NCBI GenBank assembly: GCA_033977485.1
Contig: CM066994.1
Span: 51,067,155 to 51,131,154, forward strand
DNA: 64,000 bases
Source: Hydrangea macrophylla
Taxonomy: Eukaryota; Streptophyta; Magnoliopsida; Cornales; Hydrangeaceae
Direction: 5' to 3'
The notes under the pieces: model-generated
The model's input: the letters and a program-made list of their open reading frames with translations, nothing else
The model's database searches: none
What the model was told of the DNA's origin: nothing
Program-made: the position numbers and the translations under genes
Shown here: positions 21,109 to 30,653 of the stretch, piece after piece
Layout of the letters: each line of letters starts with the position of its first letter
Numbering within the stretch: position 1 is the stretch's first letter

Positions 21109-22080
21109 ATGGCCCCCATTAGTTCCCAAATCCTCTTTCCATGGATGGATACTCTCTCTGGCATTTATAAGCTCAACTTTGAGTGTTTCAGATTGAATGA
21201 TCTCTTTGCTTTTCGACGGATGCTTCTGAATGAGGACTTGCTTCGAGCTGCTGTTCGATGTTGGGACCCCTCTCTCCATGTCTTCCGCTTTGGCTTCCAG
21301 GAGGCTTGCCCTTTGTTTGAGGAGTTTAGTGCAGGCCGGGTATGTCCGGGACCTCGCTGCTCTTCTTTGTACCTCTCGGAATGCGGCCGACTCTTTTATT
21401 CATGACAGGCAAATTGACTTTGAGCGTCTTTCTTCCGTCTATGCTCCTGTGGGGGATCCTTATGACGGCAGGTACCAGATCACTCGGCGTAGTGCCTTAT
21501 TGATAGCCATGCTCTCTTACTTCTTCTTCCAGTCATCTTCTAAAATTCTTATACCTATTGCTTATGGTTTGCGGGAGATGAGAAGTGCCGTTATGTTGAT
21601 CCTTGGCGAGACCTTGATCGGCTTGGATCGTGCTCATACCGCCAGGGCCATGTTATCTACAGGAGCACACTTCATATTACAGATTTGGCTCATGGAACGC
21701 CTTGATCTCTTCATACACCCCTCACACCTTCGTGGGCCACTTCCTTATGACCGTATGGAGGTCCACTACTTATTCCATTCCGTCGATGCTTGGCTTGGTT
21801 GGCTCCGAGGCCTTTCTGCTGGTGATATCTGCTGGGTCTGCCCGTAGTGGTCTTACCGTTCTATTACCATATGACTTCCAGGACGACCTGGTATCTAGTT
21901 ACCTGGCTTGCATGCTACTACTTTTTATGTTCCCAGCCGAGTGGTTCGTCAGTACGGGCTTCTCCAAGATGTTACTGAGGATATTACTGCCGACTTCACG
22001 AGGAGTTCGGTCATGTGTCCCTCCACCATGAAAGTTTTTGCTGAGGCTTGGTATGACAGGGTGGCCGCTCCCTTTTAGAG
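21109..22080 (+). pseudogene. Second antisense gene of element B, DUF7745-like, frameshifted
   Basis: An ATG at 21109 opens a frame with WDPSLHVFRFGFQEACPLFE. The homology then moves to a second frame near 21325 (VRDLAALLCTSRNAADSF, IAYGLREMRSAVMLILGETL, ILQIWLMERLDLF) and to a third after the TAG at 21845-21847. The pattern (a WDP..HVFRF motif, a later AET-LxxLD-like helix, then an ILQIWL helix) resembles a plant repeat-associated family that I recall as DUF7745. It shares the polarity of the PMD gene. It may encode a separate protein or the remains of one larger gene. The function is unknown. Confidence 0.5.
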
Positions 22081-22867
22081 GATTCCATCTTCAATTGTTC
22101 CTACTACTGAGTACCTTTTGCAGGTCCAGATCCTGGTCGAGAGACATACTTCATAGACATACATAGATGAAAGCAAAACATGACGGAGCTTTATTTTTCA
22201 AAACATCTGACAAGTCTTGCCTACTTTTTTGCGCTTTTGAATGTGATTTTCTTCTCTTTCTTTTCTAAGGGTGTGTTTCATGATTTAGAAAAAATGTTCT
22301 AACATACTCAATCAATGTATTCACTCTTTCAATCTATCCTTAGGTTATGATGATCCTCCTTTAAAGATCTTTTCTGGGCTTTTCGTTATTTTGCTTTGAA
22401 TCTTGCTTTGAAATTTAATCATTCTATACCATGAATTCTCGTTTGTTTTCTTTGTAGTACTTATTTTGATAGTCAGGGGATCCAAAGATGGGCTTAAGGT
22501 ATTATCTGGGTTCCTCGGTTTTAGCAAACGAAGTTTACCCCTGGTTTCGTGGCTTTGAAGTGGTTCCGAGCAAACGCAAGTTTGCCCCTAGTTTGGCATA
22601 GGGATTTTCTTTTGGTATTTCATGGACCGAAGGCTTTCGAGAGCCCGCATTTTCTTTTGGTTTTTCATGGACCGAAGGCTTTCGAGAGCCCGCCTACTTA
22701 TCCCCGAGTGGGTATCAGGTCCGCAGTAGTTCAATTTATGGCTTAACAGAAGGTGCCACTTGGGTGATTATTAATGACCGAACCTAGCAGGTCGCCTACG
22801 TATCCCCGAGTGAGAATCAGGTCAAGCGTAGTTCATCAAGGTGGGAGGTTTTGAAAGAAGAGTGGTT
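22081..22867. other. Spacer between integrase and the antisense genes of element B, with short repeats
   Basis: No gene is seen. A 45-bp unit containing CATGGACCGAAGGCTTTCGA is duplicated in tandem at about 22603-22692. A roughly 40-bp motif (GCCTACGTATCC ... ATCAGGTC ... GTAGTTC) occurs at 22693-22735 and 22794-22833, and a third related copy lies at 16363-16400. Confidence 0.6.
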
Positions 22868-23990
22868 TTAAGCAAAATATTTCTTGAGGCGATTGAGGTT
22901 AATCGGCTGTTTAAATTCAGCCCCGTCCAGGTCCATAAGATAGGCGGCTCCTCCAGACAGAAGAGTCTTAATGATGTATGGCCAGACCCAGTTGGGTTTG
23001 AATTTTCCTCTGGGGTCATAAACAGGCACTTTCAGTTCTTTAAGGACCAGGTCACCCTCAGCCAGCTTCCTTGGACGAACCTTTTTGTTGAAAGCACGAG
23101 CTATCCTTTTCTGATATCCCCGAGTATTGTTTATTGCAGCCAACCTCTTCTCGTCGAGCAACATTAACTCCTCATACCTTCCCCGGATCCATTCTAGTTC
23201 GGTTACTTCAAACTCTGCTAAAACCAGTAAAAATGGTATTTCTACTTCAACTGGAAGGAATGCTTCTATCCCATAAACCAAAGAATACGGCGTAGCCCCC
23301 GTAGAGGTCCTTACGGAGGTCCAGTATCCCCATAGCGCGAATGGCAGTTTCTCGTGCCAATCCTTGTACGTATCTGTCATTTTTCCTAGGATAACTTTGA
23401 CATTCTTGTTTACTGCTTCCACTGCCCCATTTGTTTGTGGTCTGTACGGGGATGACTGGTGAAGTGTTATCTTGTATTTCTCTAAGAGGGATGACTTTTC
23501 CTTGGAAATGACTATCGTGGTCTGAGATAAACTCATTTGGGACCCCATATCTGCAAATTATGTTCTTCTCTATAAAGCTCACCACATCTTTAGCCTTCAG
23601 AGTTGCATATGACGCAGCCTCCACCCATTTGGTGAAATAATTTATTGCCACAATTATGTACTGGTGCCCATTGGAGGCTTTTGGAATTATTTTTCCGATA
23701 ATGTCAATACCCTACACAGAAAATGGCTAAGGCATGGTCATGCTATAAAGTTGGGAAGGCGGGGTATGCATCAGGTTTGCATGGATCTGGCACTTATGGC
23801 ATCTCCTGACGTACTCACGGCAATCTTTGTCCAAGGTTGTCCAATAATACCCTTGCCGGATTATCTTCTTTGCCAACATATGCCCATTCATATGGGGTCC
23901 GCAAACTCCTTCATGTATTTCCTCCATCATTCTCTTAGCCTCCTTTCCATATAAACATTCCAGATTATACCCGTATAGGACTTTTTCCAC
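22868..23990 (-). pseudogene. Element B integrase, broken
   Basis: Minus strand. The zinc-binding region (HEGVCGPHMNGH to CHKCQIH, 23990-23727) is followed after a stop by the catalytic core. The first Asp lies in GIDIIGK (around 23710-23690), the second in FISDHDSHFQG (about 23530), and the Glu in NGAVEAVNKN (about 23430). The C-terminal part (23548-22868) continues through GPFIVK-type sequence to the end. At least one stop and one frame change separate the pieces. The enzyme would join element cDNA to host DNA. Confidence 0.8.
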
Positions 23991-25204
23991 AACTTATCCG
24001 CATAGATCACAAATTGGGCTGAGAACCTTCGGGTTGCCTTCTTGTCCTTTTCTGAGGCTCCCTCGGGGTACTCTCCTTCTTTAATGAACTTCCAAACATC
24101 CTTGTACCAAGGTGCTTCTCTTTCATCTTCTAGGGATGTGATCATTTCAAATGAGGGTTGGTCCCTTATTTCTATGGATAACGGGATCATGGTGACTCCC
24201 GAGGGGATTTGTATCATCGAGGCTAAGGTTGCTAGGGAATCAGCCAATTGATTCTCTTCTCGGGGAAGGTAATAGAATGATATCTTCTTGAACTGCACCT
24301 TCAAACTCTCCAGACAATCGTGGTAGGATCTCAACTTCTCATGCTTCACTTTCCAATCACCCCGCACTTGAGATATGATCAAATTGAAATCTTCGAAAAC
24401 ATCGATCTGTTCTACTTTCAAGGCCAGTGCTACTTCCATCCCAACTATGCATACTTCATACTCTGTCGTGTTATTGGTCGAGTTGTACTTGAGCTTGACA
24501 GCTAAAGGGGTAGGGGTTCCATCAGGCGCTACAAGGATGATTCCGACCCCATAGCCTAGTTGGTTAGCTGCCCCATCAAAATACATTTTCCATAATTTCT
24601 CCTCTATCCCTATCACTCCTTTATCAGGGAATCAGAACTTGCCCTTCTCTTTGGATTCTATTACAAGGTCGGCTAGGTATTCGGTGACAACTCTTCCTTT
24701 CACGTATTTGGCAGTGACATACTTGATATCAAATTCAGCCAACATCATGGTCCACCGGGAAATTCTACTGGTTAAGACAGGTTTTTCAAACAGGTATTTA
24801 AGTGGATCCATTCGAGAGATTAGGGTTACGGGAAAGGCTAACATGTAATGCCTAAGGCGATGGGTACACCATAATAGGGCCCAACATGCTTTTTCTATGG
24901 GTGAATATTTTAGCTCGTATCTGGTCATCCTCTTACTCAAATAATAAATGGCTCTTTCTACATGCCCCTCTTCTCCTTCTTGGGCAAACATACACCCCAT
25001 CGAATCTTCGAACACAGACAGGTATAGTAGTAAAGGCTTTCAGGGTGAGGGCGATGATAGGACAGGTGGGTTTTGGAGATAAGTTTTGATTTTGTCGTAA
25101 GCTTGCTGGCATAGGGTATCCCATTTGAACTTCTCTCCTTTTCTAAGCAGTCTAAACAAAGGGTCACAGGTTAAAGTGAGTTTTGAGATAAAACGACTTA
25201 TGAA
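23927..25204 (-). pseudogene. Element B dual RNase H region, broken
   Basis: Minus strand. The classical RNase H (SVFEDSMGCMFAQEGEEG, KRMTRYELKYSPIEKACWAL) lies at about 25030-24632. After a stop at its end, an archaeal-type RNase H follows in the same frame (KMYFDGAANQLGYGVGIILV, STNNTTEYEVCIVGMEVAL, about 24616-24250). A variable region runs from there to the integrase zinc domain. The second RNase H supports Tat-lineage placement. Several stops are present. Confidence 0.8.
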
Positions 25205-25909
25205 CTATATTCTACCCAAAAATCCTCTCAATTCCTTTTCATTCTTTGGTGGCTGCATCTCAACTATGGCCTTTATTTTGGTCGGATCTACCTCTATCCC
25301 TCTCTGGGTGATAAGGAATCCTAGCAGCTTTCCGGTGGTGACTCCGAAGTTGCACTTCTGCGAGTTTGGCCTCATTCTGAATTCCCTTAACCTTCTAAAG
25401 AACTTTCTCAACACCTTCAAGTGTCCTTACCTCTCCTTAGATTTCATAATCATATCGTCTATGTACACTTCTACTTCCTTATGGATTATGTCGTGCAGTA
25501 ACGTAGTAGCGGCTCGCTAGTACGTTGCGCCCGTGTTTTTAAGCCCAATCGGCATCACCCTATAGCAGTATGTACCCCACAGTGTGATAAATGTGGTTTT
25601 ATCTCTATCCTCAAGCGCCATTAGAATCTGGTTATACCCTGAGAACCCATCCATAAAAGACAGGAGCTCGTGCCCCACACTATTGTCCACCAACACGTCA
25701 ATGTGAGGTAAAGGGAAATCGTCCTTAGGGCTGGCTCTGTTCAAATCCCAGAAGTCGACACAAACCCTAACACGGCCGTCCTTTTTCAGGACATGCACAA
25801 TATTGGCAATCCACTCAGGGTACTCGCTGACCATCAACAATCTGGCTCTTAATTTCTTTTTAACTTCCTCTTTAACCTTAAGCGCCCATTTAGGCCTCAT
25901 TCGCCTCAA
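25205..25909 (-). pseudogene. Element B reverse transcriptase, broken by stops
   Basis: Minus strand. VLKKDGRVRVCVDF, LLSFMDGFSGYNQI and MPIGLKNTGATY are in one frame to 25517. After an in-frame stop, the catalytic EVYIDDMIMKSK lies near 25490-25455, and KCNFGVTTGKLLGFLITQRG follows after another stop. All pieces share one frame, so the damage here is mainly point stops. Confidence 0.82.
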
Positions 25910-25912
25910 TTT

Positions 25913-27088
25913 CTATTTTACAGGTTTTGAATTGGGGAAGAGAGGGATATGGTGTTGGACTATTTCTGGATCGATACCTGGCATATCTCTGTAAGACCAT
26001 GCAAAAACATCTTTGAATTCATATAATAGATTGATTAATTCTTTGCTTTCTTCTCTGCTAAGTGTAGAGCCAATAAAAACATTTTGAGGATTATCTTCAT
26101 TTCCTAGATTAATCGTTAGAGTGTCCTCAATGATTTTACATGCAGATTCTTTTTCTTTTTTAATTAATTTTTGCAATTCACCTGGTATTTCATGATTATC
26201 ACATTTAATGATCATCACATTTATCACATTCATCACATTCATTAAGCGCATTCGAGTAGGCAGAACTATTCATATTTTCATTAACTTTGCTTGGAGTGAT
26301 TACAATAGACATTGCGATGGTAAGACGCCTCATTTGGGCCACTACAGACTCCAGGGAGGGGGGATACTTATTACTAGACTCGAACACCCACTCTTTGTTG
26401 ACTCCTTTCTTGAGTTCCATAGTGTGGTAGCCTGGCAGATTCCCCATTCCCATCTCGGCCTCTTCTGTAGTCACTTCTTCCCCAGGTTCTTCCATGTTCC
26501 CCTCATCCCCTTCTTGCACTTCTTCCACCACACCCTCAGCATATTCCTTCTCGGTTTCAGCTTTCATAACCCCTTCTAGACTTTCTTCTTCATCCTCCGC
26601 ACTCCCTTCGCTCAACAAGTTCTGCATAATCGGGCCATCCAACACGCCGATCCAATCTTTGACAGTAGCAGTCTTCATAGGCATTTACAGATACGGGTCC
26701 TCATACTCATAGAACTCATGAGGGAAAAAGATCTCAAACCTTGGCTTCATGCGATTGTCCTTCTGATCCAACCACAGTTCTAGGAAGCCACAAAAGGGGA
26801 AATTCTCACCCTCTTTCACAAAGTACCCGTTAAGCGTTTTCTGGTACGGGACCAATGGTGCGTCAGCTGCTTTCTTTTCTTCCTCAGTTCTTTCTTTGAT
26901 GGTTGATAACCCAGGCCATGAGTGTGAGCCTGAGTAGGGATTTTTGGAAACTCTAGTAGACCTTGAAGATTCTTACCCAATCCCATGCCTGGGAAGAAAT
27001 CCATCTTTTTCACAATCCCTACGACCAACGGGCTCGCATACTGATCAAAGTAGAGTGGCAGGAACTCTCTTGGCTTCGCTTTTTCCAA
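25913..27088 (-). pseudogene. Element B protease-RT linker with G-patch-like segment
   Basis: Minus strand, three frames. The first part (27088-26816) has VVGIVKKMDFFPGMGLGKNLQGL, a Gly-rich G-patch-like motif often seen in Tat elements between protease and RT. An acidic region rich in Glu follows (26684-26205). The segment before RT (26251-25913) has LTINLGNEDNPQNVFIGSTL and FAWSYRDMPGIDPEIVQHHI, the usual entry to a Tat RT. The frame changes indicate decay. Confidence 0.65.
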
Positions 27089-27239
27089 TATGTTGATAAA
27101 CTTGAACCACCCAGACTTGCTTCTTGTTCCTGAAACTGTACCTCTAGAACCGGTGCGCTTGATAAAGCTTCAGACAAATGGACCCAACTCTCCCCAAGGA
27201 TATCACAGACTTTGTTCTTCCAGACGCACTAGACCCTTT

Positions 27240-27771
27240 AATGGATCGTCGATGGTATGGCACCCAGACTGTCCAACCATGGCCTACCCAACAGTAGGTT
27301 GAATGCAGTAGGTATGTCAATGACCTGATATTCGGCTTATTTGTCGACAGGCCCGATGATGAGACTGAGGAGGATTATTCTCATGACTATTCTCTGAGTG
27401 TTGTCATATGCCCTCACTTTTTGCTCAGATGGTATGAACGTCAATTCTTCCAAACCTATGCGCGTAGCTGTTCGGAACAGACACACGTTTAGAGCGGACC
27501 CATTGTCAAAAAGGCAAGCAGGTACAGTGTTTCCCAGGCATTCTATAATAACATACATCGATTTATTATGAATGGGCCCTCTCGGAGGCAAGTCATCTGA
27601 TGAAAAGGTAATAGCCAGAGTCAGAACTCTGCCGATCATTCCCACGAGGTCTTCTGGTGCTGTGTCAATAGAAATATCTGATTGGTTCAAGGCATCTAGA
27701 ACCGCTTGCCTGTGACGCTTAGAGGAGATCAACAAACCCCATATGGTGATATTGGCCTGGGTTTTCTTCAT
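27240..27771 (-). pseudogene. Element B aspartic protease, broken
   Basis: Minus strand. VPACLFDNGSALNV carries a DNGS variant of the D-S/T-G active site, near 27500. A later LLGRPWLDSLGAIPSTIH motif (about 27300-27240) follows a stop at 27337-27339. This would be the polyprotein-processing enzyme. Confidence 0.72.
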
Positions 27772-27876
27772 CTACTTCAGAACCCTGTCTTTCCCTTCTT
27801 CCTCATTTACCTTCCATTTTCCTTTGTTCTGTTATCTCCCTGGGTGATCGTCTTCCAGTTCGTTCAGTTTGAAGTG

Positions 27877-29386
27877 TCAGCTTGACTGGGTTAGATGACT
27901 GATTTCCTCTTTTTCCTCTCCTAATTGATTCCCCAGAGTGCAGATTATCAAATCTTTCAGTAGCTGGTAAGGCTTCCTTGGTGTCTCAGCCTTGGTGATT
28001 AGCCTAGACGAATCAAAGTTTGTCTCTCCTATCCCCAAGAAATAAAGGCCTTGTGGCGGTGGTACAGCATGATGATTCGGCAACGGATTCCTAATAACAT
28101 TAGGAGTTTTGGCAGGTGGCTCGAATATCACCTTGTTATCAATGAGGTCCTGAATTTCATGCCTCAGCCTTGTGCACCGATCCGTAGAGTGACCCTTTTG
28201 CTGGTGGAGTTTGCAATAGAGATCTTCTCAGAAGGTCGGTGGAAGGGGAGTTGGCAAAGGTCGAGGTTCCAACAGGCAAAGATCCCCTTTAGCCGTTAGC
28301 CTATCGAGAGAGGCTGACAGTGACACCCCCTAAATCTGAAAATTTTCTCGGTGGTTTGTCCTCTCCTCTTCTCGGTGCTATGTCGAATTTTCTCTCCGGT
28401 TCACTTAACGCGTTGACATCGGTGGGGCCTGAGTGACCCCCCGATTGTCCTCCATTTGATCCATAGTTCGGCCTTTTATACTAATTCGGCTATTCTTCCT
28501 TCTTGATTACTCCTTCTTGGATCGCGTCTTCTATCCTCGTTCCCACATCAAAGACTTTAGCGAAAGTGTTGATCGACTGAAACCTCATTTTTTCCTAATA
28601 CACTGGCTGTAGGTTCTTCATTAAGATTTGGATATGATCTTTTTCAGACGGCCTTTGCACCATCTTGGCTGCCTTTTCTCTCCACCTGCTCAAATACTCA
28701 GCAAATGATTCTTTTTTCCCTTACCTTGTGGCTTCCAAATCTCGGACTGTGACATCCAAGTCTTTGTTGTATTCATACTGCGCCACGAATGCTTTGATCA
28801 CCTCTTCCTAGACCCTGGTTTTGGTTTGTTCGAGTGTGAGATACCAAGACAGAGCAGCCCCGATTAAAGTCTGTTGAAATAAGACAGCCATCATGGTGGT
28901 GCTCAATCCGCTAGGCTGGAAGGCCCCGATACACATCCTCACATGACTGCGAGGATTCCCTGTCCCATCAAACTTATCAAAAATTGGCATTTTAAAACCG
29001 ACAGGCAGCGTCTCACGAACCCCATCATACAGACCTTCTAACTCCATTAGATAAGTGTCGACCCCTTGAGCCTTACGCATCACCCTTTCTAGTTTCTCTA
29101 TCTTCTTTGTCATTATCCTCTCTTTGTCAATCTTTTTCCTTTCCACCCTTTCCCTTTCTGCTCTGGGAACCTCAGGCCTTGACATCTCTGGGTCATCATA
29201 CCAACCTTCTTTCCTAACTGGCGGATCATTGTTTGGTGGATTCACAACTGGTGGCGGGAGTGCTATTGCTTCTATCATGACCATCATTCGGTTCATATTC
29301 TCAGCCTGTCGCCTCATCTGTTCTGCTTGTTGTTCTACCAGTGTCCTTAATTCTGCTACCTCCCCATCGTTCCTTTCATTTGCCAT
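27877..29386 (-). pseudogene. Element B gag, broken
   Basis: Minus strand. The ATG at 29386 opens MANERNDGEVAELRTLVEQQ, an N-terminal coiled coil, then a charged region and the gag core (KMPIFDKFDGTGNPRSHVRM, ALSWYL). A stop at 28808 and several later ones interrupt it. The remaining core (FAEYLSRWREKAAKM, about 28710) and a Cys/His knuckle (CKLHQQKGHSTDRC, about 28215) are recognisable, the latter in another frame. The tail 28131-27877 lies in the protease frame. Confidence 0.78.
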
Positions 29387-30596
29387 TTCACTGTCTTATT
29401 CTCTTCTTACTAACCTTGCAATGGGACCTCTAAACCAGACCGTGCCCGAACGTGATGCTATTTTTGCCCTACAAAAGAATTTTTGATGACTTTTAAAACT
29501 TTTATTATTTCTTTTTATCACAATTTTGAAAGATGCTTGGTGAAACTTTTCATGAATGGTTCATGTCACACGGATGCAATGCATGTGTGCTTGTGTGCCT
29601 ACTCTACATGCGAAAGAAAAGAAATAATTTCTATCCCTAACAAATAGACACATAAGCATATAAAATCCTTACTTATGTCAAATGCGCCAATTTCACCTCT
29701 TCATTGTGATCCTCACTACCCTTTCAAAGGTCAGATATTCAAAATTTTTTGAAATTCATGATGAGATCTTGCAAAACAATTCTATAGGATTTTGAATCTT
29801 TTTATTTAAAAATGAGGATATGAAAATATCTCTTAACAATTTTGCTTTGAAATTCATTTGAAGAGCATTTCTTCCAAAATTATTCCAAAATTTTTTGGAT
29901 TTTTCCTTTGAATGTACTTTATTAAAAATTTGTTTAGGGTTTTGAACTTCAAAGATTTTTGAAACTTGAAACTTTGGAATAAAGATGGCAAGAATTGTTT
30001 GCTTACAAAGATGGATTGAAAATTCCTTGGGTAGAAGGATCACATGATCGGATTATCACCATATTTTTCATGAATTCGGATGCATACAAGGTCAATGATG
30101 CTTAGCTAAACATAATATGAGAGATGCAATTTTCTAATCAAAGTCAAGAGGATTCCTAAATGTCATGGGACATAAAGAGGAATTGCTCAAAAGTGATTAA
30201 GAGGTTACACATCTTTTATCAAGCAAGTATCGTTATCATCTTAAGTAACCCCTTCCGGGCATACAAATCTCCCTCGCACATAATCCTAATCAAGAATTGA
30301 TTCCCTAAGATTTGAAAGGTTCTATAGAAACTAACATGCCAAGGCCGAGTTTTGGTCAGATAAGAGACCCTTGACACACACCCGATAGGATGCTTCATAT
30401 ACCAACATATGGTACTAGATCAAGGGTGATCACACAGTCCCATGATGGCTTGACCGATCGAGTTACCCCGAGCCTCCAAGGTCATAGTTCTATGCAATCG
30501 ACTAGCGAAACATGCAAGTGCAACACACAAAAATTAATTAATTCGATTGAAAGGATGCTTTCACGTCTAATCCTCGAGTGAACCCAAAATCAAAAA
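29387..30596. other. 5' leader of element B
   Basis: About 1.2 kb lies between the primer region and gag. It is AT-rich and contains no coding segment that I can support. Ogre elements often have an extra ORF here; I see none. Confidence 0.55.
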
Positions 30597-30650
30597 TTCT
30601 AGTCTGTGAAACCAGAGATATTCTGGGTTCGATCCCTAGCAGAGTCGCCA
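30597..30650 (-). promoter_or_regulatory. Primer-binding region of element B, resembling a tRNA-Arg 3' half
   Basis: On the minus strand, three bases after the 5' LTR, the 18-mer TGGCGACTCTGCTAGGGA (30650-30633) is the primer-binding site. Read on the plus strand, the block has tRNA layout well beyond 18 nt: anticodon-stem 3' arm ACCAG (30611-30615), T stem CTGGG (30623-30627), loop TTCGATC (30628-30634), T stem CCTAG (30635-30639), acceptor CAGAGTC (30640-30646), G and CCA (30648-30650). From memory it matches plant tRNA-Arg with an ACG anticodon, with a 2-nt insertion and a few transitions. The 5' half of a tRNA is absent. Confidence 0.72.
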
Positions 30651-30653
30651 GAT

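Noticed and set aside
30597..30650. Possible tRNA-Arg gene
   Set aside because: Only the 3' half is present. It includes the CCA that plant nuclear tRNA genes do not encode, and it abuts an LTR, so it is primer-derived.
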